Source: Sophora flavescens (taxonomy: Eukaryota; Streptophyta; Magnoliopsida; Fabales; Fabaceae). From it: 64,000 bases of DNA. The translations under genes and the position numbers were made by a program. The stretch is from NCBI GenBank assembly GCA_030762895.1, contig CM061062.1:290824985-290888984 (forward strand), written 5' to 3'. Numbering within the stretch: position 1 is the first letter of the stretch; every line of letters starts with the position of its first letter. The notes beneath the pieces are model-generated. The model had not been told where the DNA came from, did no database searches, and was given only the letters and a program-made list of their open reading frames with translations. Below, piece after piece: positions 8,272 through 20,039 of the stretch.

Positions 8272-11111
8272 TGTAACACCCCAGTTTTTACTATTTTTCA
8301 ATAACAGTAAATATGTGTATATGTTAGATTATTTTATTGGAGTGATTAATTTTCTAGGTATTTATTTTAATTTATTTTATGTGGTTTGGTTTAATTAATT
8401 TTAATTACTCATTTAAAATTAATTCTTAGTGCGTTAACACTGTCTTATGTCAATGTATGCACCTGTCTTATGTCAGTGTATGCACGACTACTAGACAATA
8501 ATATTATGTTAATTTCACTAGTAGTATTTATTTAGAAAAACATTTTAAATAATATGATTGAAAGAAAATTATTTTTTCTATTTGACTCTATTTAATTTTA
8601 GATTTGAAAATATGTTGGTTTAAAATTAATCTGAGATTAATTTTGGCTCATTGATTTTCTTGGTAGATCAATTCAACTATCAATATTTACTCTAATTTGA
8701 ATTTGAAAGTAAATATTTGTCACTCATTGTTTTTAGATCTAATGGTTAATATTATTTCCTTTTTATAAAATTAATTTCTAACACTCATTTTACTTATTAT
8801 TAACTAAAATGAAAAGAAAATAAAATTTTCACCTTATCTCTTCATGTCCCGTATTGGACCCCACGACACATCTCCCTTCTTCTTTTTTTCTTTTTTTTCT
8901 CTTCTCCAGAACCCATCTTCATCTTCCTCCTACTTTACACCAAACCAGTCGTGCCGCCCTAGGAGCTTCGGCCGTCGTCGTACAGCCACGTCCAACCGCG
9001 AACGCGCCGTCCCTACTAGCACCTTCGAACGATGTTTGATGGAGAGGAGACAACCACCGCACCTGGGTCGATCGTTTCCTCTTACGCCACCCTCTGCCGC
9101 CGCGATAGCTCCATGGTCGTATGACCACCGTCACGGTCGCGCCTAGAGTGAGGAGAAGCTTACCTTGCCTTCAAACTCTCATCCCACATGTTCTGTTGTA
9201 GTTCAACACTGGGTCGCCATCATCCACCGCACCGCCGCCTGTACTCCACCGTGCTGGACAACCTTCAGCCACCATGTCCTCTTTCCTCTTCACCTTGGGT
9301 AAGTGTTTATTTCTTCTAGTTTCAGAAAAACCCCAAATTGATTTGAAACCCTAACCCTAGCCTTTTCAATTCAGCTTCTAATTTTGAAATTAACTGTGTT
9401 TTATGCAATTGAGATAGTGAATTATTGTTTCCCTACACTTATTTTATTGTTCTTTGGCTAAATTGATTTTCCCCAATTTATGTTAGGAACCCTAAATCCC
9501 AATTTGATTTTTATTGAAATTGATTATGTCTTTACGCAATTGGGACTGTTAATTTATGTTCTGACAAAACTATTTCTTATTTTTATAATCAATTCAATTT
9601 TCCCAAATTGTGTTAATGAATCTTATTTACTCAAAATCTAAGAAGCCCAGATACGTCAAAATTCATAAAGTATCCGTATCTGACACGTATCTGACCCTGA
9701 TACGGGTACGATACGCTCGGATACATATCCTACAAGTATTTTTTATTTTTTTATTTTTCAATTTTTAAATTTTATCACGGGTACGGTATGAGTACGGCTT
9801 GGATACGGCTTGCCATGACTCGGATACGTCTATAAATGTTGCGATACGGACAAGACAGAGTTGGAGAGGTATCGAAGAAGATGATTGGGGTGTAGGTACC
9901 TGGACTAGATGTCGGTTACGACATCATTGTCGAAGCTCGGAGATGAACGGGACAAGCGTGGTAGGGCTGGACTGGGAGGCTGAGCGTCGCTGGAGCTTAG
10001 AGGGCGTCGGAGTAGAACAAGTGACGATATGGGATTGTAGGAGGGCGGCGGCATGTAGAGAAAGAAAGGAGAAAGGTTTCTGATATGAAAGAATGAAAAT
10101 AAGGAAGGGATGGCGGCACACAATACAAAAGAAAAGGAGGCTGCTTATACACTAGGGTTTCTAAGTTATTGAAATGGGCTCAAAGATCTCAGCCCAATAA
10201 TGTAATTGAATTAAAAAAAATTATTTGGGTTCATTGGGAATGGGCCTAGTTAGTGAATTTGAAAATTGGACAAGAGTGGTGAATGTGACAATCTAGTAAC
10301 TCTACATATTACTTAGGACTTTTTATAGTATTCTGCAGTTATATATATAAAAAAACAAAAAATTTATTAACGTATCCTAGACTCACCCGTATCCTATATT
10401 TTAAAAATATACCGTATCCATGTCGTGTCGTACCCGTAACGTACTTACATATCCGGGCTTCAAAGCTCAAAATCAATCTCTTTGGAAAATGATTATATTT
10501 TGTTAAACTAAATCTATAGTTACTTTTGATTGTATGTTTTGAGGATGAAAATTGAATTGGTGAAATTGTCTGTTTGTTATCATGCTTAGTTTGTGTCTCC
10601 GGGACGTTGAACACGGCTATGCTTACTTGGTGGAGTAGATGTTGCACACTTGGAACTAATGTGAGCATTAAGACAAGAATCCTTCACTTGTATTCAAGAG
10701 GTAAAGGGAGTAAGCCTGAGGAGTTCTAGATAGCCATATGTTATTTTACTGTTGTTTGTAAAATTATCTGTCGTGGTTGTTCTATGGTTTTTAATTATTT
10801 ATTTCTAATTGGTCATGTATAGTTTGTTTATGTAAATATTTTCATTAAAATACTATCTGGAAGTTTTTTTCTTGTATGACTGGAACTTCTTGGATGGAAA
10901 TATAAGTATTTCAGAAGGTGTTTTCATTTTGGGATGTTTAAATTACAGAGGAGACTCTGTTGAATTTAAAAAAAAAATCTATCTTTTTATTCAAGTACAT
11001 TTCTAAAATAATTTGGCTTGCCAGGCTAGGTTTGTAAGCCTGTGCGCCGATCAATTTCTTTTTAATTTATTTCCGCACGTGTTCATAATGTAATGCCCGG
11101 GGGGTATTATA
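8272..11111 (+). repeat. 5' LTR of element C
   Basis: The 2840-bp LTR starts TGTAACACCCCAG; its end has decayed to TATTATA where the partner has TGTTACA. Against the right LTR (34932-39159), this copy retains about 1.3 kb (roughly 9193-10514) that the right copy lacks, and has a single copy of the terminal 0.6 kb that is duplicated on the right. A short tandem duplication around CTTATGTCA (8443-8487) is also specific to this copy. Small frames at 8844-9146 lie inside the LTR and have no recognisable domain. Confidence 0.85.
9648..10465. mobile_element. Candidate non-autonomous TIR element rich in GATACG motifs
   Basis: Both ends of this stretch carry clusters of GATACG/CGTATC in inverted arrangement. 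The outer ends are GAAGCCCAGATACG on the left and ATATCCGGGCTTC on the right, reading as imperfect inverted repeats. The flanking 9-mers AAAATCTAA and AAAGCTCAA differ at four transitions, so a target duplication is possible but weak. The interior looks host-derived: on the minus strand it has TGGGCC/AGCCCA boxes, a telo-box (GAAACCCTAG at about 10152-10161) and a TATA-like GTATAAGC, followed by a short proline-rich frame starting near 10060. It may be a MULE- or hAT-like Pack element, or only a diverged LTR segment. Confidence 0.35.
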
Positions 11112-11114
11112 GAG

Positions 11115-11126
11115 TGGTATCAGAGC
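11115..11126 (+). promoter_or_regulatory. Primer-binding site of element C (tRNA-iMet)
   Basis: TGGTATCAGAGC begins three bases after the 5' LTR and is the standard complement of the 3' end of plant initiator tRNA-Met. It fits a chromovirus and fixes element orientation as plus. Confidence 0.85.
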
Positions 11127-11357
11127 TGGTCGAGTCTTTCAGGAAAATTGGGGAATAGGTCTGTTATGTTTTTGTTGTGTGATCTCTCGTTGGTTCTTGG
11201 TTGAATTGTTTCCTTGTTGAAACAATGTGTGTTGATGATCCGCTGTCGCACACGGGTCAAAAACGAGTTATTGGAAGAAAAACTGCAGTTAGGGAACGAC
11301 AACTCGAGTATCGTCTCTCAAGGACTCTTGGATTATTACTAACCTAAGATTCGATTT

Positions 11358-11372
11358 GGGGGGGGGGGGGGG
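11358..11372. repeat. Homopolymeric G tract in D 3' LTR
   Basis: There are 15 consecutive G on the plus strand (C on the element sense strand), between GATTT and TTAGATTA. The same site holds 13 G in the other D LTR (30388-30400), 19 in E left (17434-17452) and 22 in E right (25698-25719). True lengths may be affected by sequencing of homopolymers. Confidence 0.85.
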
Positions 11373-11929
11373 TTAGATTAAGACTCAATTAAGAAAACAG
11401 TGAAATTAAGTGATTATCAATAAGCTAGAATGATTAATCTACTGTTTCAGGTTCCCAACTATCATTGATTCACATAATCTCCATGACCTAAGCAGATTCT
11501 AATCTCTTTTCGATTGTAGCAGCAATTAGACAAGCGCAATTGACACTACGAGATATATGTTCCTAAATTCCGAATTAAGCAAACGGATTGAAGCTCTCGT
11601 GAATTAAGCAAACACGACAAACACACGCGAATTAAGAAAACGCGATCAAGGTATAGGAACATAGAATCATCGAAATTAATCAATACTTATTCTATACAAC
11701 TTGAATTAAGCAAACAAGGCATATAGCATAATATTGAAAGAGATAAGCAGTTTGATCGGGAATTATGGAACCTCAAGTGTCGGCGGAAACCGATTACAGC
11801 AGACTAATCCCTGGTGATTAGTTCTCCATCACAAACATGATACAAACCCTTGGAATAAGTTGTAAAACAGTGAAAATTCTCTATGTTTTGCGTTTGCCCT
11901 GGTGCCTTTTTATAGATCAGGATTCGCGT

Positions 11930-12300
11930 CACGGTCGTGATGGCCATCACGGCCAGGCCGTGACGCATTATGCCAAGGGCGTGCATTCAAATTACAGTCT
12001 GTCACGGCCGTGATTCCCATCACGGCCAGGCCGTGATCAATTCTGTCCATGGGTGCTGATCTGTCACAGCCGTGACCTCCATCACGGCTGGGCCGTGATC
12101 AATTCTGTTCTTCAGGGTTCTCTCATCACGCCCGTGATGGGTATCACGGCTTGGTCGTGATGCTTTCTGGTTATCAGGGTCTTCTCATCACGCCCGTGAT
12201 GGTTATCACGGCTAGGCCGTGATGCTTTCTGGTCTTCAGGGGTAGCTCATCATGGCCGTGACCAGTGTCACGGCCTGGCCGTGATAGCCTCTGCTTTAGG
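11930..12300 (-). repeat. Six 62-bp tandem repeats with ATCACGGCCGTGAT palindromes (D 3' LTR)
   Basis: Six units of about 62 bp start near 11937, 12002, 12063, 12125, 12187 and 12249. Each holds two inverted-repeat cores of the type TCACGGCCGTGAT and ATCACGGCCAGGCCGTGAT with a divergent spacer. In element orientation the array ends right before the TATA box at 11904-11915. The partner LTR has the same array at about 30955-31315. The arrangement suggests a U3 enhancer or silencing target. Confidence 0.85.
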
Positions 12301-12528
12301 TGTCCTTCCCTTTTTGCTCTTCTTATTAACCTGAAAACATGAAATAGCAGTAAATGCTTTATTTGACTCAAAATTAACTAAAATATCCTAAAACTACTTA
12401 AGAGACTCAAAATGTTGCTTGAGGACAATTAAATCCAATTTTGGGCGAAAACGAGATTAGACTCGAGTAATTAGTGCAAAAGTCATGGTCTTACTAGTTA
12501 TAAAACTAGACGAGCCAAAGGCTTATCA

Positions 12529-14007
12529 AAATACCCCAAACTTAAACTTTGCTTGCCCCCAAGCAAACTAAAACTCAAAAAGACTCAAACTTGGCAAGCT
12601 TAAAGGATTCAACCAATTTCGCACAAATTTCAAGCAATTTGACAAGACAATTTTTCTTCAATGTCTTCCCCCTTTGCAACAGTGTAATCCCCACATTCAT
12701 TTACTTTAAACAATTGAGAATTCCACCATTCATGCAATCAGTAATCTGAGCAAGGGATCCAAGTTACACACAAAAGGGAGATCACCAATTTCAAACACTT
12801 GCCTTCCTCACAAGGGCATTTAATATTTCACTCATTCGCTCAATTTGTCTAGGCTATCAACTTTTCACTCAATTTCACATTTCAAGACAACTTCCCGTGA
12901 ATTTGATTTTCATCTCAAACAAAGTTCCCACGAAAACATGCATGCAACATCAAAAGGTCTTTTAAAGGTTGTAATGAGGCCTGGCTAAGGGTAAGATTAT
13001 TCAAAGGCACTAGGCTTTACATCCCTAGGCTATCAACTTTTCACTCAATTTCACATTTCAAGAGCACTTCCCATGAATTTGATTTTCATCTCAAACAAAG
13101 TTCCCACAAAAACATGCATGCAACATCAAAAGGTCTTTTAAAGGTTGTAATGGGGCCTGGCTAAGGGTAAGATTATTCAAAGGCACTAGGCTTTACATCC
13201 CTAGCAATTAAGAGAGCATAAAGCCTGTACACCATTATTTTCACTCTAATTCCTTTCTCCATTTTTCTTTTTGATGCTTTGGGTGACTACAGCCATTTTC
13301 CTTATAATACCATTTTTCGACATTTTTGTACTTTTCTTTTTTTTTCTTTTCTTTTTGCCCTTGGCTCCAACCTTTATTTTTCTTTTTCTCAACCCAGAAT
13401 GACATATCAAACCTTGTAGCCACCCCAACCTTACTTTCTTACAACCCTTCTCTTGCTAAGCTTCCATGCTCTCCTAATCCTAAGATTGGGTTAACATGGT
13501 TTTTCCAGATTTTTGGCTTATAACATAAGGTCATCAAGAAACAATAGGCTTATTAGGCTCAATGTGGCTAACTAGGGAACATGCATTAGGGATGGTTCTT
13601 TTAGGCCAAGTAGTTATTTCAAAGAAAATTGCCTAAATCATTTGATGCAACCACATAAGCATGCAAACCATGAAGAGATTCGAGTAAATCCGGGAAAGTG
13701 CAACTTAAAAGTGATTCACACAATTAAAAACATGTTGGAGGCTCAAAACCTCACCTGGACATTTTTCGCAAATTGTTTGACCAAGATTCAATCCCTAGTG
13801 TGTGCATCCCTTCACCCCCAAACTTATCATAAATCATGCAATCACAATAGAATATCTCAAAGTTCAATTTTCAATTTTTCGCATAGGGATCAATTTTCAA
13901 TTTTCAAAACCTAGGGGGAAATCATCAACAGTCAACAAATATCATGCAATCAATCTATGCTAAATTTAATTAGAATCCATTCAAGCTCACCGACACAAGA
14001 CTCACAC
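12529..14007 (-). other. Element D polypurine tract and non-coding 3' domain
   Basis: Adjacent to the 3' LTR is the polypurine tract (12529-12547; element strand TTTAAGTTTGGGGTATTT). The rest lacks a sustained frame but shares blocks with A, B and E, including the region around 13530-13640 and a purine-rich run (13255-13395, minus strand). It contains a 176-bp tandem duplication (12849-13200). The stop codon of integrase found in E is mutated here, so the frame runs on into this region to 14008. Confidence 0.75.
12849..13200. repeat. 176-bp direct tandem duplication in D 3' domain
   Basis: Copy 1 at 12849-13024 and copy 2 at 13025-13200 both start CTAGGCTATCAACTTTT and end CTTTACATCC, with only a few differences. 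E, A and B have one copy, so the duplication arose within D. Confidence 0.9.
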
Positions 14008-15486
14008 TCATACGACACAAAGCAACACAAACAAGGAAAACAAAACAAAAACAAAACAATTGGTTCCCTCCCCCACACTTAAGACATACATAGTCCTCAA
14101 TGAAAGAACATAGATATAAAATAAGAGTGAGGGAAAGGAGAAGGTGCTCCCTGATGAAGTTGTAGTGTAGGTGGGATCTTCCAAGGAGAGCTCTTCAACG
14201 GTTGCATCTTCAGGCACCGAGCTCTCATGGAATAGCTTCAAGCGCTGCCCATTAACCTTAAAAACCTTGTTGCTACCTGCACTTTTTATTTCTACCGCAC
14301 CATGAGGGAAAACATCAGTAACAATAAATGGGCCAATCCACTTGGATCGAAGTTTCCCAGTCATCACTTTCAGGCGGGAGTTAAACAATAAAACCTGTTG
14401 GCCCACAGAGAATTCCTTCCTAGAAATCATCTTATCGTGGAAGTGCTTAGTTTTCTCTTTATAAATTCGAGAGCTTTCATAGGCTTCTAACCTAAGCTCT
14501 TCAAGCTGCTGTAATTGGAGTTTCCTTTCAATGCCTGCTTTTTGCATTTCCAAATTACAGTTTTTGACCGCCCAATAAGCACGGTGCTCAATATCTACAG
14601 GAAGATGACATGCCTTACCGAATACAAGTCTATAGGGAGACATCCCTATTGGTGTCTTGAAAGCTGTTCTTTGAGCCCAAAGTGCGTCTTCTAGACGACG
14701 ACTCCAGTCCTTCCTATTTGGCTGCACCACTTTCTCTAAGATCTGTTTGATTTCTCTGTTTGAGATCTCATCTTGCCCATTAGTTTGAGGATGATATGCA
14801 GTGGAAACCCTGTTCACAACTCCATACTTTCGGAGTAAAGCTTCCATGGTGCGGTTACAGAAATGAGTGCCTTGGTCACTTATGATAGCACGAGGTATTC
14901 CGAACCTGCAAAAGATATTGGTCCTGACAAAATTTGCAACAACTCTAGAATCATTAGTCCTAGTGGGGATGGCTTCAACCCACTTTGAAACATAATCAAC
15001 AGCAAGTAAAATGTAGAGAAAACCAAAAGATGTAGGGAAAGGACCCATAAAGTCAATTCCCCACACGTCAAACACCTCACAGAAAAGCATAGGTTGCTGA
15101 GGCATTTCACTCTTACGAGTGATGGTTGTACCTGCTGTCTGACACTCTTTACAAGTGCGGTAAATCTCATAAGCATCTTTAAAAATGGTGGGCCAATAAA
15201 AACCTGAATCTAGGATCTTTCTTGCAGTCCTTTGTGGCCCAAAATGTCCCCCTACTTGAGAAGCATGAGAAAAATGCAAAATAGACTCAATCTCATAGTC
15301 GGGGACACATCTCCTAATTACCTGATCACTACCAAATTTCCAGAGATATGGATCATCCCAAACATAGTATTTGGCATCACTCTTGAGTTTGTGAATTTGT
15401 GACCTAGTTGCACCTGTCGGAAAAACACCAGCAACAAGATAATTAACAATATCAGCAAACCAAGGAGTTACCCCATGTAACTGCAA
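14008..15486 (-). pseudogene. pol: Element D integrase
   Basis: A 492-residue open frame contains the HHCC zinc region (ILHFSHASQVGGHFGPQ, then CKECQTAG), the DDE core (WGIDFMGPFPTSFG; IISDQGTHF; NGQDEISNREIK) and the C-terminal block SKWIGPFIVTDVFPHGAVEI with VFKVNGQRLKLFHE. These residues look intact. Upstream it is cut off from RNase H by a TAG near 15510. Downstream the normal stop after PTYT is lost, adding a hydrophobic tail of roughly 45 residues that I take as readthrough rather than function. It is the best-preserved integrase in the window. Confidence 0.88.
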
Positions 15487-15510
15487 AAGCTGCTCATCAG
15501 GAAAGTCATC

Positions 15511-16893
15511 CTAAATGGGAGAAGGATCCTCATACCTCTCTATTCTGCTCAAGTGATCAGCCACTAAATTCTCAGCTCCACTTTTATCTTTAATCTCCAC
15601 ACTAAACTCTTGGAGAAACAATATCCACCGAATCAATCTCGGTTTTACTTCTGGTTTCTTCAACAGGTACTTTAAAGCTGCATGGTCAGTGAAAACAACA
15701 ACCTTGGAACCTAGCAAATATGATCTGAATTTATCAAGAGCAAAAACAGTAGCTAGAAGTTCCTTTTCAGTAGTAGTGTAATTAGCCTGTACAGCGTCTA
15801 AAGTCCTAGAAGCATAATAAATCACATGGGCAGCCCTGCCCACCCTTTGTGCAAGGACCGCCCCCACGGCATAGTTAGAGGCATCACACATAATCTCAAA
15901 AGGGAGGGACCAGTCAGGAGGTTGGATGATGGGAGTAGAGGTCAATGCTTTCTTCAAGAAATCAAACGCCTTTTTGCAGTTGTCATCAAAGTTGAAGATG
16001 ACATCATTCTTCAACAAGTTTGACAGAGGAAGAGCTATCTTGATGAAATCCTTTATGAAGCGCCTGTAAAAACCTGCATGACCAAGAAAAGAGCGAATCT
16101 CGCGAACGCAAGATGGGTAAGGCAGCGTAGAAATCACCTCAATCTTAGAAGGATCTACTGAAATACCTTTTTCAGAAATAATATGCCCCAAAACAATCCC
16201 CTGTTCAACCATAAAATGGCATTTTTCATAATTCAACACAAGGTCAGTTTCAATGCATCTCTCCAAAACCAGATTCAAACTATCCAAGCATGCATCAAAT
16301 GAGGAACCATAAACAGTAAAATCATCCATAAACATTTCCATGCAATTCTCAATATATTCAGTAAAAATACTAATCATGCATCTCTGGAATGTACCAGGAG
16401 CATTGCAAAGACCAAATGGCATCCTCATGTAAGCAAAAGTGTCGAAAGGGCGCGTGAAGGTTGTCTTTTCTTGATCCTCTGGTGCAATGTGGATCTGGAA
16501 GTAACCTGAAAAACCATCAAGAAAACAATAGTGTGATTTACCAGCTAGCCGTTCAAGCATCTGATCGATAAACGGCAAAGGAAAGTGGTCCTTTCTAGTA
16601 GCCTGGTTCAATCTCCTGTAATCAATGCAAACTCTCCAGCTATTCTGAACTCTAGTGGGAACAAGTTCATTGTTTTCATTTTTTACCACCGTGAGTCCAG
16701 ATTTCTTAGGTACAACTTGCACTGGACTCACCAAATTACTGTCAGAGATAGGATATATGATACCCGCATGCAAGAGTTTTGTTACCTCATTCTTCACAAC
16801 ATCAAGAATCAAGGGGTTAAGCCGCCTTGGGGCAGTCGTGCTGTCAAGAACTTCAGTTGAACAAACAGCTTCACTTACACTATCACCCTGCAA
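15511..16893 (-). pseudogene. pol: Element D reverse transcriptase and RNase H
   Basis: This 460-residue frame holds RT motifs RRLNPLILDVVKNEVTKLL, WRVCIDYRRLNQATRKDHF, FSGYFQIHIAPEDQEKTTF, MPFGLCNAPGTFQRCM and an intact catalytic FMDDF (about 16320-16335). RNase H follows: MCDASNYAVGAVLAQRVG, TTTEKELLATVFALDKFRSYL, FTDHAALKYLL and LVADHLSRIE. The frame reads directly from the protease-RT linker (EVLDSTTAP) into RRLNPL. In E about 85 further residues separate these points, so D has an in-frame deletion there. It ends at TAG near 15510, where E reads through with a glutamine codon. Confidence 0.9.
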
Positions 16894-17304
16894 GGCAGCA
16901 TCAATATCAGCACAAACAGCACAAAGGTCAGTGTTAGTACAATCAGCACATGAGTAAACATCATCAAAACCAGAAACAGATAGAAAATCAGCAGCTTAAA
17001 CCAAATCATCATAAGTGTCATCAACAATTTCAGAGAGAACCTCTATTTGAAAAACAGAATGCTCTTCCAAGGGATGCTTCATAGCATCGAAAATGTTGAA
17101 TTTCGCAACAATGTCACCGAATTCCATGGACATGGTTCCATCGTCAACATCAATCTTTGTCTTCGCTATTTTCATGAACGGTCTTCCCAGAATGATTGGT
17201 GATCTGCTTGAATTCGTTTCTCCTGCCATGTCCAGAATGTAAAAATCAGCAGGGAAAATCAAGTCATTGACTTGAACAAGCACATCTTCTACTACTCCAA
17301 TGGG
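16894..17304 (-). pseudogene. pol: Element D protease C-terminus and linker
   Basis: The frame (16996-17304 before E interrupts) carries the protease end: RPIGVVEDVLVQVNDLIFPA, YILDMAGETNSSRSPIILGR and the conserved segment FGDIVAKFNIFDAMKHPLEE. A TAA at about 16996-16998 separates it from the linker leading to RT. Element E lies at 17310, and protease coding resumes at 26813, confirming the nesting. Confidence 0.85.
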
Positions 17305-17309
17305 GCGAG

Positions 17310-18550
17310 TGGTCGCGCTGTCGCACACGCGTCAAAAAGAACGAGCGGGTTTTAAAACTGTAGTTTAGGGCGACAACTCGGATGTCGTCTCACAAGGACT
17401 TTTAAAGTGTTATTTATCACAAAAATCAGTTTTGGGGGGGGGGGGGGGGGGGTTAGATTGGGATGCAAATAAGAAAACAAAGTAATAACAGAGCAATAAA
17501 ACAAGGCAATTCAAAGAGGTTATCAAATAGCTAAAAACGATTAATCTACTGTTCTTGATTTTACAACTATCATCGGTTCATGTAATCCCAAGCCCTAAGC
17601 AGATTCTAATCCCCTTTCAGTTGTAGCAACAATTAACAAACGAAATCGCTACTACGGATATATGTTCCTATTCCCGAATTAAACAAACGGGGTTAAGCCC
17701 TCATGAACTAAACGAACATGAATGAACACACGCGAATTAAACAAACGCGATTAAGTATAGGAACATAACATAACTGAAATGAATCAACACAACACTATAC
17801 ACTCCTGAATTAAACAAATAGAAATGTATAACATGGCATTGAAAAGGGAAAAGCATACAAAACAGGGATTGCAAAACCTCAAGTACGGTGGAAATCAATT
17901 ACAGTAGATTAATCTATGAAATTTAGTTCTCCATGAAAACGAAATACACACAGAAAATAAGTAAAACAAAACAATGGAGAAGCAAAAGTCTTTCCAATCT
18001 GCCCAGAACAGCCTTTTATATTATTCAGAAATTTAGCCCACTCGCGAGGCGAATATCATGAAGAGTCAGCAACGTTTGGTCTTCTCGCGGGGTGAAGTAC
18101 TTCTCGCGTGGCGAGGAATGGAACAGTCATGGCTTCTGGCCTTCAGTATCGCGAGGCGAGGCATGTTTCCGCGAGGCGAACCAGAACGGGTTACATTTCT
18201 CTGGAACAGTCAGCTTTCAGGGTCACGAGGCAAGGTGTTGTTCGCGGGGCGAACCAGAGAGGATGACATTTTCACTGTTCTGCTGGCTTTCAGGTTCGCG
18301 AGGCGAGAAAACTCTCGTGAGTCGAATCCCCTGTTTCTTTATTCTCTCAACTTCTACTTAACCTGAAAACAACAAAATAGCCATAAGTGCTTTATTTGAC
18401 TCAAAACTGGCTAAATTAACCTAAAACTACTTCAGAGACTCAAAACCATGCTTGAGGACAATCTAATCTAATTTGGGTGAAAATAGGATATAATTTGCAC
18501 AAAACCCTGGTCATACTAGTCATAAAACTAGATGAGCCAGAGGCTTATCA
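17310..18550 (-). repeat. 3' LTR of element E
   Basis: The 1241-bp LTR matches 25569-26807 closely. On the plus strand it starts TGGTCGCGCTGTCGCAC and ends GGCTTATCA. It has a 19-G tract (17434-17452), a TATA box at 18011-18022 (minus AATATAAAAGGC) and CG-rich repeats at 18040-18340. Confidence 0.93.
18040..18340 (-). repeat. CG-rich TCGCGAGGCGAA array, E 3' LTR
   Basis: Multiple imperfect copies of TCGCGAGGCGAA (minus strand TTCGCCTCGCGA) lie directly upstream of the TATA box in element orientation. The partner array at 26295-26585 has an extra unit on the left and fewer on the right. The motif is the same as in A and B and differs from D, although D and E are otherwise one family. Confidence 0.8.
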
Positions 18551-20039
18551 AAATACCCCAAACTTAAACTTTGCTTGTCCCCAAGCAAACTAAAACTCAA
18601 AAATCAAAAAGACTCAAGACCTGGCAAGCTTAAAAGATTCAATCAACCTTGCACAAATTTCAAGCAGTTTCATCAAAACAGTTTTCTTAAATGTCCCCCC
18701 CCTTTAAGCAAAGCAATCCCCACAATCATTCATTCTAAACAATTGAGAATTTCATCATTCAAACAATCATTAATCTAAGCAGGGGATCCAAGTTACACAC
18801 AAGAGGGAGATCACCAAATTCAAACAACTGCCTTCCTCACAAGGGCATTTAGTGTTCACTCAATCGCTCAGTTTGTGTCAGGCTATCAACATTGCACTCA
18901 GTTTCACTTTTCAAGAACACTTCCCATAAATTTGATTTTCATTTCCAAATGATTCCCACAGAAAACATGCATGCAACATCAAAAGGTCTTTTATGGGTTG
19001 TAATGGGGCCTGGCTAAGGGTAGGATATACAAAGGTACTAGGCTGAGGACCCTAGGAACTAAGAGAGCATGAGCTTTTTACACTTTGAATTTAACTCAAG
19101 TTCCTTTTTTCATTTTTCACTTGCCTTGGGTGACTACAGCCATTTCTTCAGATACTTTTATTTTTATCTCTCTTTTTTTTTGTACAGATTTTTTTCTTTT
19201 TCTGCTTTTCTTTTGGCCTTTGGCTCCAACCTCTTTATTATATTTTTTTTTTCTTTTTCAATCCCAAACAACACATCACACCTTGTAGCCACCCCAAACT
19301 TAGTTTCTTGCAACCCTTCTCTTTCTAAGATTCCATGCTCTCCTAATCCTAAGATCGGGTTAACATGGTTTTCCAGATTTTGGGCTTATAACATTAGGTT
19401 ATCAAGAATTAACAGGCTAATCAAGCTCTAAGGGGCTAACTAAGGAACATGCATTAGGGATGGTTATTTTAGGCTAAGTAGTTATTTACAAAGAAAATGC
19501 CTAAATCATTTGAAGCAAACACATAATCATGCAAACCATAAAGAGATTCAAGCAAATTCAGGAAAGTGCAACTTGAAAGTGATTCTCACAGTCAAAAACA
19601 TGTTGGAGGCTCAAAACCTCACCTGGACATTCATGCAAATTGTTTGACAGAGATTCTATCCCTATCGTGTGCTTCCCTATCACCCCAAACTTATCATAAA
19701 TCATGTCATCATAACAAAATCTCAAAGTTCAGTTTTCAATCACATGGGGATCACTTTTCAAAAACAAAAATTTTTTCAGCCTAGGGGGAATCATCACATA
19801 AATCATGCAATTAATCTGTGCAAAATCAATCAAAATCCAGCAAACTTGCCAACAAAGGACTCAACACAACTCCTGAGCTTCTCAAATTATTCAGGAGCTT
19901 TATTAAAAGAAAAGGGAAAAAAAACAAAACAAAACAAAACTACAACTAGTTCCCTCCCCCACACTTAAAACATGCATTGTCCCCAATGAACAACATGACT
20001 ATAAAATCAGAGTGAGGGAAAGGAAAGGGTACTCCCTGA
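18551..20039 (-). other. Element E polypurine tract and non-coding 3' domain
   Basis: The polypurine tract (18551-18569) adjoins the 3' LTR. The remaining 1.4 kb aligns block by block with the 3' domain of D (12529-14007) and, in inverse orientation, with A and B. It includes a purine-rich stretch on the element sense strand (19100-19270). No long frame with recognisable domains is present. Confidence 0.75.

Larger units (their letters stand above)
11236..12528 (-). repeat. 3' LTR of element D
   Basis: The 1293-bp LTR matches 30266-31556 with scattered point differences. On the minus strand it starts TGATAAGCC. It includes six roughly 62-bp tandem repeats, a TATA box at 11904-11915 (minus: CTATAAAAAGGC) and a G tract of 15 at 11358-11372. 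Confidence 0.92.

Noticed and set aside
8844..9146. Serine/arginine-rich frames in the C LTR
   Set aside because: Several frames on both strands are open because of a GC-rich stretch; the right LTR copy differs by indels and no domain is recognisable.
10339..10668. 109-residue minus-strand frame
   Set aside because: It spans the end of the candidate Pack segment and unrelated LTR sequence, and the part outside the segment is repeated at 38540-38728 as LTR sequence.
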